Source: Chitinophaga sp. H8 (GTDB lineage Bacteria > Bacteroidota > Bacteroidia > Chitinophagales > Chitinophagaceae). Taken from it: 64,000 bases of DNA. Made by a program: the position numbers and the translations under genes. Positions 37,315 through 44,948 of the stretch are shown piece by piece (positions within the stretch are counted from its first letter, which is position 1; the number at the start of each line of letters is the position of its first letter). The notes beneath the pieces are model-generated. The model was not told the DNA's origin, did no database searches, and was given only the letters and a program-made list of their open reading frames with translations. The stretch lies in the NCBI RefSeq assembly GCF_040567655.1, contig NZ_JBEXAC010000003.1:434001-498000 (forward strand). Reading direction: 5' to 3'.

Positions 37315-37318
37315 TGAA

Positions 37319-37358
37319 TTAATACGTAAATGTGCACATGTACACATTTACGTATTAA
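37319..37358. terminator. 40-base palindrome between the SprE-like and PBP1A genes
   Basis: TTAATACGTAAATGTG pairs perfectly with CACATTTACGTATTAA around an 8-base centre. It starts 4 bases past the stop codon of the SprE-like gene on the minus strand, so a terminator is the simplest reading, but no clean T-run follows. It also overlaps the upstream region of a possible PBP1A promoter, so an operator role is possible. Confidence 0.5.
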
Positions 37359-37362
37359 CGAA

Positions 37363-40326
37363 TTATTCTACTATATAATTATCATTAAAGAATTTCTCGT
37401 ACCCGGTGAGGTCTTTCGTACTGTTTAATAAAATGAAGTTGTCGCGAGAGATCACGAACATGGTATAGTCCGATGGCCTTATTTTAGGAATGATATGGGT
37501 AGGCGCCAGTTCCCGCACTTCGTCGAAATAGTCAAGTGCTTTGTCTTCATTCGGGAACAGGCGGAAGATGAGCATGATTTCTCCTGGTGACAATACAAAG
37601 GTGCCTACTTCTATTTTTTCATTTGGATGTTTGTTGGCATTGTAACGGGTAAATTGTTCCAGTCCTTCATCCATCAGTGCTTTGGCCACTCTTTTGAAGG
37701 AGAGGACTACAAAGTGCGGATTGGCAGCATTGAGCTTATAAGGTGTAACCGGTTTCACAGGCACGGGCGGTGCAACCGGAGGTGGTGCGTTGGTAACTAC
37801 CTGTGCTGTATCTGTAGCAGCAGGGGCGGTTTTCACGGAGTCGGCCAGTTGTGGTTTAGGCCGCTGCCAGGGGTATACCATGGTCACGTTTTCATCCAGG
37901 TGCGACTGGCTGGTATCTCTGGCCTGGAGTTGCAGGCTGGACAGGTAACTTACCAGGGAATCTTTCCGGTTCAGTGCTTCTAGTAAGGTCTGGGCCTGGG
38001 TGCGGATCGCCGCATCCCCCTGGTATTTCATGATCACCTGTTGTATGGCCGCTTTGCCCTGATTGGCAGTATCCGTTTTGATGAGAATCATGGCTTCCAG
38101 CAGGTCAAATCTGGGCTGCAGGAAGTTGAGGCCATAGGTGGAATCTGCCTGGCGTTTTAGTGCCAGGGCACCCGCATAATCACCTGCATGGAATGCGTTG
38201 TAGGCCGCATTATAGTCGGCTGTAATAGCTTTTTTCTTGTCAGCATCCACATCCTTAAGGGCGCCAAACTGAATAATATTGGCAAAATTGGAGCCGGGGT
38301 ACTGGGTCATCACCATTTGCTTATACTCATTCGCCTTGGCCGTATGTTTCAGTTTGTTATGCCATACATAGAGAGAGTACAGCACTTCTGCTTTACGCGG
38401 ATGGTCCGGGAATTTCAGCAGGAGGCTGTCATATGTTTCTATGGCCAGTTCATAATGGTCCAGTTTGTCAAAGTATAGTTTACCGAGGTCATACCAGGCA
38501 TCCATTTCTTTGGTACGGGAAGCCGCCAGTTTATCCGGTGTGAGTGGCAGCTGGCTGGCCAGCAGTTCTACTGTGATACTATCCGGTGGTACAGTTTCCG
38601 GAGTAGGTGCCTGTGCACCGTCGACGGTCAGTTCCGGTTCCAGGCTATTATTGGGCAGTGGTACAGCACCATTCTGGCTGCGTCTCCAGTTATCTGCCAG
38701 TGGGCGGTTGCCCCAGCGCCGTTTAAATTCAGCATAGCCGGAGGCTTTGCTTTCCGGATTGTAAAAATACCAGTCGCCTTTATCATCTTTGGGCGCAAAA
38801 GCAGTACCTGCAGTAGGATTATCAAAAGGATTGGCCGCCCGCATGGTATTTTCTATCTGCTTATCGGTCGCTTTTTTCTTGTATGCTGCTACCATTTGGT
38901 CCAGGAGGGCTGCACGTGCTGCTTCAGGCATTGCTGCAATGCGCTGCAGGCTGTCTTCCCGGTGAATGATGGCGGCTTTCTCTGCCACTTCGGACAGCAC
39001 ATTTTTACGGACATTGACCACTGCCGAATCGGCAAATTCTGTTCCCATCACCGTAGCGGCACTGTCATAGTAATTTTTGGCTTCAGAATATTTCCGCTGT
39101 TTGTAGTATATATCTGCCAATGCCTTAAAAGACAGGGTGCGTTGTACTACCGTACTGTTTTCTTCCTGTAATGATTTTTGGAGATAACCGATAGCCGCTG
39201 CCGGATCTTTTGGTGTGGAGAGGTCGGCAATGGTATAATAGATCACATCCCGGAACCGGATAAATTTATCTTTTTTCAGCATGCGCTGTAGTGCGGCAAT
39301 GCTTTGTTCTGCCGAACCACCTGCTGCAATGGTATTGAGATGGGAAATCTGCAGGCGGGCCTGGAAGTCCATCATAGGGTCCGGTTTCAGGCTGATCACT
39401 TCCCGGAACATTTGTATAGCTGAATCGGGCTTGTGCTGCTGGGAGTATAGTTGTCCTGCTATAAAAGCCATCCTGGCTTTAGCTGTTTTATCCCTGCTTT
39501 TTTCAATAGCTATCTGCAGCGGGGCATTCACTTCACTGAACCGTCCGCGTTTATAGCGGCTGTAAGCTATTACTTCCGCCAGTTCGCCTTCCAGGCGGGC
39601 AGGAAAGTTAGGATCTGTTTCCAGGATGTTGAGCAGGGCCTGTACTTCATCATATTCTTTTTGTTCCAGCAATGTCCGGGCTCTCCAGAGGAAGGCATCA
39701 TTCCGCACATATTTATGCTTGAAGCGTCCGAAGAAACCACTTCGTTTTTCCCGGGAAGCGATGGAAAGCTGGTCGTGCTGGCTGGAGCCTATGACTGCTT
39801 TGGACTCATCTTTTTTTCTGGGAGCGTAGGTGGTATTAATGTATTGGAATGTTTTATTGGCATTTTCATAATCTCCCTGGTAAAAGTAAGCCCTGCCCAT
39901 CAGCAGGAAACAGTCGTCTATCCATTTACCACGCGGGTCATGCAGTTGGATCGCAATAGATGACTTTTCAACAATAGAATCCAGCTCGCTTTTATTGATA
40001 CCCAGGTTTTGCAGATTAAAGGGGTAGAAGGGCAGCAGATAAGCATAGTTATCCTGTCCCTGCTGGCCTACATCTTTCACCAGGGCATCCAGTTTGGTTT
40101 TGGCATTAAAGTAATAATTATACCGGGTGGCCATGTTCTGGAACAGGCGCCGCTTCAGCGTCAATTTCTTGGAGGCCATCACTTCTGAAGGAGGACGGCG
40201 GTCTTCCTGTTTTGGAGCTTTGGTTTTAACAGTTTTGTTTTGGGCAAGTGCCGCAGGCAGACCAATACTTAACAATAAAAAACTTAGCGCAATAGTATGT
40301 ATATAAAATGATCTGTAGCGATTCAT
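37363..40326 (-). CDS. SprE/PorW-like TPR protein, type IX secretion/gliding
   Basis: A 987-residue exported protein rich in tetratricopeptide repeats, resembling SprE (PorW), a component needed for type IX secretion and gliding. Shared landmarks are the N-terminal LFQNMATRYNYYFNAK and the SSIAIQLHDPRGKWIDDCFLLMGRAYFYQGDYENA stretch in two halves. TPR-like helices run from about residue 130 to 800, with a Pro-rich linker at about 840-870 and a C-terminal alpha/beta domain. The signal peptide ends LPAALAQ with no lipobox Cys, whereas characterised SprE/PorW proteins are lipoproteins. A T9SS cargo protein in the same window shows that such a system operates here. Promoter at 40422-40449. Confidence 0.68.
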   Translation of the reverse strand: MNRYRSFYIHTIALSFLLLSIGLPAALAQNKTVKTKAPKQEDRRPPSEVMASKKLTLKRRLFQNMATRYNYYFNAKTKLDALVKDVGQQGQDNYAYLLPFYPFNLQNLGINKSELDSIVEKSSIAIQLHDPRGKWIDDCFLLMGRAYFYQGDYENANKTFQYINTTYAPRKKDESKAVIGSSQHDQLSIASREKRSGFFGRFKHKYVRNDAFLWRARTLLEQKEYDEVQALLNILETDPNFPARLEGELAEVIAYSRYKRGRFSEVNAPLQIAIEKSRDKTAKARMAFIAGQLYSQQHKPDSAIQMFREVISLKPDPMMDFQARLQISHLNTIAAGGSAEQSIAALQRMLKKDKFIRFRDVIYYTIADLSTPKDPAAAIGYLQKSLQEENSTVVQRTLSFKALADIYYKQRKYSEAKNYYDSAATVMGTEFADSAVVNVRKNVLSEVAEKAAIIHREDSLQRIAAMPEAARAALLDQMVAAYKKKATDKQIENTMRAANPFDNPTAGTAFAPKDDKGDWYFYNPESKASGYAEFKRRWGNRPLADNWRRSQNGAVPLPNNSLEPELTVDGAQAPTPETVPPDSITVELLASQLPLTPDKLAASRTKEMDAWYDLGKLYFDKLDHYELAIETYDSLLLKFPDHPRKAEVLYSLYVWHNKLKHTAKANEYKQMVMTQYPGSNFANIIQFGALKDVDADKKKAITADYNAAYNAFHAGDYAGALALKRQADSTYGLNFLQPRFDLLEAMILIKTDTANQGKAAIQQVIMKYQGDAAIRTQAQTLLEALNRKDSLVSYLSSLQLQARDTSQSHLDENVTMVYPWQRPKPQLADSVKTAPAATDTAQVVTNAPPPVAPPVPVKPVTPYKLNAANPHFVVLSFKRVAKALMDEGLEQFTRYNANKHPNEKIEVGTFVLSPGEIMLIFRLFPNEDKALDYFDEVRELAPTHIIPKIRPSDYTMFVISRDNFILLNSTKDLTGYEKFFNDNYIVE

Positions 40327-40421
40327 GAATGCCAGGGTGTATAGGCTATATATTAAACTACAATTATGAAAAAATATTTTAAAGATAGGACAATTTTATT
40401 TTATAGATAAGCGTATCCTTC

Positions 40422-40449
40422 CAAAGGTATCTGCAAACAAATTAACCAA
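40422..40449 (-). promoter_or_regulatory. Promoter of the SprE-like gene
   Basis: On the minus strand TACCTTTG (40422-40429) fits TAnnTTTG, and TTG (40447-40449) precedes it by 17 bases. The 5' UTR would be about 90 bases. Confidence 0.6.
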
Positions 40450-40515
40450 TAAACTAATAATTCATTAACTTTCGGACCTGAAATCTGACTAAAATATTTT
40501 AAGTGCTAAGGGAAT

Positions 40516-40920
40516 ATGACCAAGAAGGTTGAAAATAACAGAGGGAAGAACCTGGAAAAGCTCAATCATAAGTACCGCCTGGTAATTATGAATGACGACA
40601 CCTATGAGGAGGTGACCGCCTTCAAGCTTTCCAGGATGAGTGTATATATTGCCCTGAGTACCCTTTTTGTTTTGCTGGTAGCTATTACGGTGGCCACGGT
40701 GGTATTTACCCCGTTACGGTACTATATACCAGGATATGGTGACCTGAAACAGCGAAAAGAATTTATCCGTTTAAAAATGCGTACGGACTCCCTGGAAACC
40801 GCTATCAATGCACGTGATCAGTACCTGCATAACATCAAACAGGTGATCAACGGGGAATTTACCGGTAAAGTAGATACTACCTTGCTCAAGGTACCTAAAG
40901 TAGACAACAGCACTTATTAA
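40516..40920 (+). CDS. Membrane-anchored protein resembling the N-terminus of M23 peptidases, peptidase domain absent
   Basis: A 134-residue inner membrane protein: a basic cytoplasmic start (KLNHKYRLVIMNDDTYEEV), one transmembrane helix (about 48-70: IALSTLFVLLVAITVATVVF), the segment TPLRYYIPGYGD and a periplasmic helical stretch (about 80-115) likely to form a coiled coil. This arrangement is what I know from the N-terminal region of Bacteroidota M23 endopeptidases encoded beside bactofilins, but the LytM/M23 domain is missing; no remnant exists in any frame of the 129-base gap behind it. It is therefore a natural short form or a truncation. It probably anchors or links the bactofilin encoded next to the envelope. 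Confidence 0.65.
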   Translation: MTKKVENNRGKNLEKLNHKYRLVIMNDDTYEEVTAFKLSRMSVYIALSTLFVLLVAITVATVVFTPLRYYIPGYGDLKQRKEFIRLKMRTDSLETAINARDQYLHNIKQVINGEFTGKVDTTLLKVPKVDNSTY

Positions 40921-41049
40921 ACCAATGCAGATGATTGGTTGTCAGGCATCCTGATACATAACTGGTTATTTATAATCGTCCTTTATACATATTGATTATT
41001 TTTATTATCTTACAGCCTTAATTGAAAAACCTGAAAACCTTAAAGACCT

Positions 41050-41481
41050 ATGTTTAGTAACAATCGTAACTCAAAAAATGACAGCAAATCTATTATGCCT
41101 ACCTCTACCGTTAACATTATCGGGAGTGGCACGAGTATCCAGGGGGATATTGTATGTGAAGGGGATATACGCATAGACGGGCAGGTAAATGGACTGGTGT
41201 CCACAAAAGCAAAAATTGTTGTAGGCCCGGAGGGGGAAATTACCGGCGACCTGGTATGTCAGAGTGCTGATATATTGGGCAAGGTAACAGGTATCATTAA
41301 AGTAGATGAATTATTATTCCTGAAAGCCAATGCGCTGGTGAAAGGAGATGTATACACGGCACATTTTGAGATGGAGCCTACAGCAAAGTTCAATGGCCGT
41401 TGTTACATGGAGCCAGGAGATATGGCAGATAGCGTAAAACATGGAAAGTCCCAACTCAAAGAAGCCGCCGAAGAAGCCTGA
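41050..41481 (+). CDS. Bactofilin (polymer-forming cytoskeletal protein)
   Basis: Forms nucleotide-free filaments used in shape control and in positioning envelope enzymes. The 143-residue protein has the DUF583 right-handed beta-helix core (about 18-115), seen as regularly spaced short strands: VNIIGSGTSIQGDIV, GDIRIDGQVNGLV, KIVVGPEGEITGDLV, ADILGKVTGII. Disordered polar ends flank it, as is usual. It overlaps the AtpZ gene by 41 bases in another frame. Bactofilins commonly act with M23 peptidases; the upstream gene provides only the anchor part of such an enzyme. Confidence 0.93.
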   Translation: MFSNNRNSKNDSKSIMPTSTVNIIGSGTSIQGDIVCEGDIRIDGQVNGLVSTKAKIVVGPEGEITGDLVCQSADILGKVTGIIKVDELLFLKANALVKGDVYTAHFEMEPTAKFNGRCYMEPGDMADSVKHGKSQLKEAAEEA

Positions 41482-41674
41482 TAATAATAATTTATTATTC
41501 CGCTATATAGGGTTGGCTTTTCAGATGATGGCCACGCTGGGCGTGGCGGTATTTGCCGGTTATAAACTTGACCAGTGGATGGGGATGCCGTTTCCGTTAT
41601 TCCTGATCATTTTTTCTTTACTGGCATTAGCGCTACTTTTGTGGCAAATTATAAAAGACACCCGCAGGCAATGA
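41441..41674 (+). CDS. AtpZ/AtpI-family membrane protein
   Basis: A 77-residue protein with a polar start and two transmembrane helices (about 20-42 and 50-70). It carries the family motif LGVAVFAGYKLDQWMG. AtpZ proteins are associated with F0F1 ATP synthase assembly or magnesium/calcium flux. The gene starts inside the bactofilin gene (41-base overlap) and its stop overlaps the next ATG (ATGA), so the three genes are translationally coupled. The ATP synthase genes that often follow are not in this window. Confidence 0.85.
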   Translation: MESPNSKKPPKKPDNNNLLFRYIGLAFQMMATLGVAVFAGYKLDQWMGMPFPLFLIIFSLLALALLLWQIIKDTRRQ

Positions 41675-42057
41675 GTGACAGATTTTTTATTAGATTATTT
41701 GCAGTTTTTGGTATTTTAAACGGAATCCTGATGTTGCTCAAGCCCCGCTTGCTGGAAATCGGTGCACATGTAAATGTGCTGCTGGTAGGTAATGTGTTGT
41801 TGGCCTTGATCACTTTGTTTTCTTATCTGCTATGCCGCAAAGGACTAGCCACTGCTAATAACCACGCCTTTGTGCGGATGGTATATGCTTCTACACTGAG
41901 TAAGATGATGTTATGCCTGGTGGGAATTACTGCTTATGTATTGATAAACCGGCCTGATGTAAGCAAGGCCAGCATATTTATATTGATGTTTCTTTATCTG
42001 GTGTATACCGTGTTTGAAACATTGCAGCTATTCCGGCTTACGAAGAAAAAAACATGA
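41671..42057 (+). CDS. Four-helix membrane protein, ATP synthase subunit I-like
   Basis: A 128-residue inner membrane protein with four predicted helices: about 5-22, 33-54, 70-88 and 100-118. Position directly after AtpZ with an ATGA overlap, size and helix number match the small AtpI-like proteins encoded upstream of atpB in Bacteroidota. No sequence motif makes this certain. The open frame could extend upstream, but that would overlap AtpZ by 100 bases; ATG 41671 is preferred because of the coupling. Confidence 0.6.
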   Translation: MSDRFFIRLFAVFGILNGILMLLKPRLLEIGAHVNVLLVGNVLLALITLFSYLLCRKGLATANNHAFVRMVYASTLSKMMLCLVGITAYVLINRPDVSKASIFILMFLYLVYTVFETLQLFRLTKKKT

Positions 42058-42062
42058 GTTGA

Positions 42063-42683
42063 GTGAAACAGGAGGCGCCTTTACATGCACTAGCCCGCTA
42101 CTTACCTGAAGGCACCTTTGAACCGGTAATGGCTTATATCTCGCATTTTAAAGTGCATCTGACCATTACCCGCGAAAGGCAGAGTATTTTGGGTGATTAC
42201 CGGCATCCCGACAGGAGCGGGAAGGGGCATCGTATCAGCATTAACGGCTCTCTGAATAAATACGCTTTTTTGTTAACCCTGCTCCATGAAATAGCCCACC
42301 TGGTTACTTTTATCAAGTATGAGAATAAAGTACCTTCCCACGGTAAAGAATGGAAACACGAGTTTGCATTGATTCAGCAACAATTTATCGGTAAAAATCT
42401 ATTGCCTCCAGATGTGGAGCTTGCGGTACGCCAGAGTATGATGAACCCCGCAGCCAGCTCCTGTGCCGATGAAGATCTGATGCGGGTATTGAGAAATTAC
42501 GACCGCCGGAAAGAGAATCATTATCTGGTAGAGCAGCTACCGCTGCATCAGCTGTTTAAAACCCGTGATGGCCGTGTCTTTAAAAAAGGGGAGAAGATCC
42601 GCAAGCGTTATCGTTGTGAAGAAGTAGCTTCCCGCCGTATTTACCTGTTCAGCCCTGTATACGAAGTAGAACTGGCCAGTTGA
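42063..42683 (+). CDS. SprT-like zinc metallopeptidase-fold protein
   Basis: A 206-residue cytoplasmic protein of the SprT-like family (relatives of SPRTN, a DNA-protein crosslink protease). The zinc motif is His75-Glu76-x-x-His79 (LHEIAHL), with a further His in VPSHGKEWKHEF that can complete the site. The C-terminal third is basic and ends in a beta-rich segment (KGEKIRKRYRCEE) but lacks the four-Cys zinc ribbon of longer SprT proteins. The start is a GTG at 42063, 5 bases after the upstream stop; the only nearby ATG is followed at once by a stop. It converges with the ECF sigma gene. Confidence 0.85.
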   Translation: MKQEAPLHALARYLPEGTFEPVMAYISHFKVHLTITRERQSILGDYRHPDRSGKGHRISINGSLNKYAFLLTLLHEIAHLVTFIKYENKVPSHGKEWKHEFALIQQQFIGKNLLPPDVELAVRQSMMNPAASSCADEDLMRVLRNYDRRKENHYLVEQLPLHQLFKTRDGRVFKKGEKIRKRYRCEEVASRRIYLFSPVYEVELAS

Positions 42684-42708
42684 GCCGGCTGTGTGTAAGG
42701 ATACCATT

Positions 42709-43311
42709 TCAGGCATGTTTGGCAGGGCCGCAGAAAAGCAGTAGCCAGAGGGAGAGTAGACCCATATGTTCACGAAGACGGTCCAGTGCGCGGTAAGTAA
42801 GTTTATACACACCACCTACCTGCATTTGCAGCAGGTCTGCTATCTCCTCATAAGTAAGGTCTTCATAGAATTTCAGGTAAATCACCTCCCGCTGCCTGTT
42901 GGTGAGGGTAGACAGTATGTTATCCACCTGCTTTTTCAGCTCCAGCAAATGCTCATGCCGCAGTAATAATTGTTCCTGGGAAAGTTCGAACCGGAAAAAA
43001 AGATCATTGTCATTGCCGGGGAGCAGGAAAAAGCGGTCCTGCTTTTGCAGCTTGCGGGACAGGGTGCGGCGAAAAGCTTTAAAGAGATAGTGTTTTACCG
43101 AAGGGGTAGTACCTATGTTATCACGGTTTTTCCAGAGCTTCAGAAAAAGATCCTGAACAGCTTCTTCAATGACGCCGGTATCATGGGTAAACTTGCTGCC
43201 ATAATTTGCCAGCTGGGAATAGTAAAGTTGATAGATACGCTCAAATGAGCGTTCATCCCCCTCCCTGTAGGAAGTCCACCATATTTCATCCTCCTGTTCC
43301 CTGACATCCAT
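42709..43311 (-). CDS. ECF-type RNA polymerase sigma factor, FecI-like
   Basis: A 200-residue sigma-70-family factor with region 2 (about 20-90: ERIYQLYYSQLANYGSKF, VQDLFLKLWKNRD) and region 4 (about 125-185: LTNRQREVIYLKFYEDLTYEEIADLLQ). It resembles Bacteroidota factors controlled by FecR-like anti-sigma proteins. It lies on the same strand as, and downstream of, fecR, susC, susD and a thioredoxin-like gene, separated from the last by 143 bases with a hairpin. The usual order puts the sigma gene first. It probably directs transcription of the upstream operon when SusC reports ligand through FecR. Confidence 0.92.
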   Translation of the reverse strand: MDVREQEDEIWWTSYREGDERSFERIYQLYYSQLANYGSKFTHDTGVIEEAVQDLFLKLWKNRDNIGTTPSVKHYLFKAFRRTLSRKLQKQDRFFLLPGNDNDLFFRFELSQEQLLLRHEHLLELKKQVDNILSTLTNRQREVIYLKFYEDLTYEEIADLLQMQVGGVYKLTYRALDRLREHMGLLSLWLLLFCGPAKHA

Positions 43312-43390
43312 ATCCCCACATCAATTATGCATACGCTAGTGATTATGCTCCCTGCTAAGATAGCATTTGGGCGGTCAATAATAAAATGAA

Positions 43391-43426
43391 CTGCACGCCT
43401 GCCGGGAAAAAAGGACAAACGTGCAG
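43391..43426 (-). terminator. Possible terminator between the thioredoxin-like and sigma genes
   Basis: CTGCACG (43391-43397) pairs with CGTGCAG (43420-43426). On the minus strand it is followed by TTCATTTTATT. If it works, the sigma gene is partly uncoupled from the susCD transcript. The long loop makes it weak. Confidence 0.35.
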
Positions 43427-43454
43427 TGCAGGCAACAAAAAAAGGATATGGAAA

Positions 43455-44864
43455 CTAATTTTTCAATGCCTGGTTGAGTTGTACGACAGTGATTTCATCA
43501 CTCGGGCGTGGTGCATCATTATTATACATCTTCCCTGCTTTATCAATGATCATATAACGCGGTACACCTGAGATGTTATACCGTTTAGTAAATGCTTTGC
43601 CATTTCCATCAGGTGAAATGACATGTACTCCTTCGATATTATCTTCTTCAATGGCTTGCTTCCATTTATCCTTATTATCATCCACACTTACGAAGAGGAA
43701 TACCACATCTTTACCTTTGAATTTTTCGTGCAGGGCAGGAGCGTAATTTTTCATCTGGTAGCGGCATGGGCTGCACCAGCTGGCCCAGAAATCCAGGTAG
43801 ATTACTTTGTTCCTGAAATCACTGAGCTGATATTCCTTACCATCTATACCCTGTAGTTTGAAGTCAGGTGCCGGTTTGCCATTGCGTAAGGTCAGGTAAG
43901 TCTGAAAGTTTTTATCAATGTATGCGCCATAGTATTTATTGTTGATCCGGCTTTTATAAGCCGTTACCAATGCTGCCATCTTTTGCTCATCTTTCTCCCG
44001 TAGTAATGCCATCCGAACAATATCGGCCAGTGCAAACTCCCGTACCGCACCATGGAACAGGGTATCTGCTATCAGCAATTGTTCCATGGGAGCAGGCCTG
44101 CCATTTTTGTTAGGATCAGGTGATGCTGCGTACTGGATTTTAAGATTGATCAGGCGCCAGTTTTCAAAACTACTCAGGTGAGTGGCTTCCAAAACAGGTA
44201 TTTGTTGCATAAAGGAGAGATAATCCGCAGGCAGCTGTTTACCATCGTTTTTATGCCATTTTTTGTAACTGGATACAAAACCGGATTTCAGGGACGCTTG
44301 TAAGGCGAGCGTATTGATCTTCCTGTTTTCATAAAATGCTTTGCTGATCTTTCCTTTCTTACTGTTCCAGTAAGCCAGTTCTGCCTGCGTAGCACTGTCT
44401 ATTACCGCAGCGCTGCTTTCGGGAGTACGGGTACTGTCCCTGTACAGGTTTACCTGAAAATCCGGGTCGGCCAGCAGATGGCTATGTGCAGCCATTGCTG
44501 TATTATTGGCAGCAGATGGATCTTTACTATTAAAACGTATGCGCGTCAGATCGTTTGCATTTGCCTCCACCTCAAGCAGCTGTCCTGGCTCCAGAAAGCA
44601 GTTTATTTTTCCTTGCTCTCCTAAATAAAGGGAAAACTGTACCGGCGCCGTATGTAATGCAAGCTCCAGTTTAAAACGTCCCTCCTTATCCAGGATGATC
44701 TGCCTGCCCATCTCCCCAAAAAAATAAGCGGGTGATTCGTTGGCAAAATTGATCGTGTCGGTAACACTGTTGCTGATCTTTCCCATGAGGGTAGCTTTTT
44801 GTTGTGTATACCCCACACTGTAAGCAGTGCAGGCCAGCAAGAGCGTTGTTATGAGCTGTTTCAT
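43455..44864 (-). CDS. TlpA-like thioredoxin-fold protein, exported
   Basis: A 469-residue periplasmic protein with signal peptide (LLACTAYSVGYTQ), an N-terminal DUF4369-like beta-domain (about 22-110), a helical middle part, and a C-terminal TlpA/AhpC-type thioredoxin domain (about 330-465). The redox motif is WCSPC in FWASWCSPCRYQM, with the cis-Pro segment SGVPRYMII. Such proteins are commonly encoded next to susCD operons of the FecR/sigma type and probably reduce disulfides or protect the exported machinery; the true client is unknown. It follows susD by 84 bases, which include a heptad repeat. Confidence 0.9.
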   Translation of the reverse strand: MKQLITTLLLACTAYSVGYTQQKATLMGKISNSVTDTINFANESPAYFFGEMGRQIILDKEGRFKLELALHTAPVQFSLYLGEQGKINCFLEPGQLLEVEANANDLTRIRFNSKDPSAANNTAMAAHSHLLADPDFQVNLYRDSTRTPESSAAVIDSATQAELAYWNSKKGKISKAFYENRKINTLALQASLKSGFVSSYKKWHKNDGKQLPADYLSFMQQIPVLEATHLSSFENWRLINLKIQYAASPDPNKNGRPAPMEQLLIADTLFHGAVREFALADIVRMALLREKDEQKMAALVTAYKSRINNKYYGAYIDKNFQTYLTLRNGKPAPDFKLQGIDGKEYQLSDFRNKVIYLDFWASWCSPCRYQMKNYAPALHEKFKGKDVVFLFVSVDDNKDKWKQAIEEDNIEGVHVISPDGNGKAFTKRYNISGVPRYMIIDKAGKMYNNDAPRPSDEITVVQLNQALKN

Positions 44865-44875
44865 CTATTAAGCGT

Positions 44876-44903
44876 TTAGCAGTTAGCAGTTAGCTTTTAG
44901 CAC
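44876..44903. repeat. Single arm of TTAGCTG-type heptad repeats
   Basis: Four heptads (TTAGCAG, TTAGCAG, TTAGCTT, TTAGCAC) lie between the susD stop and the thioredoxin-like gene start. No inverted partner is present, unlike at the two other loci. Confidence 0.7.
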
Positions 44904-44948
44904 CTGCCTTGTTTTATTAAGTGGTATGTTTATAGTGCGTGCATGGGG

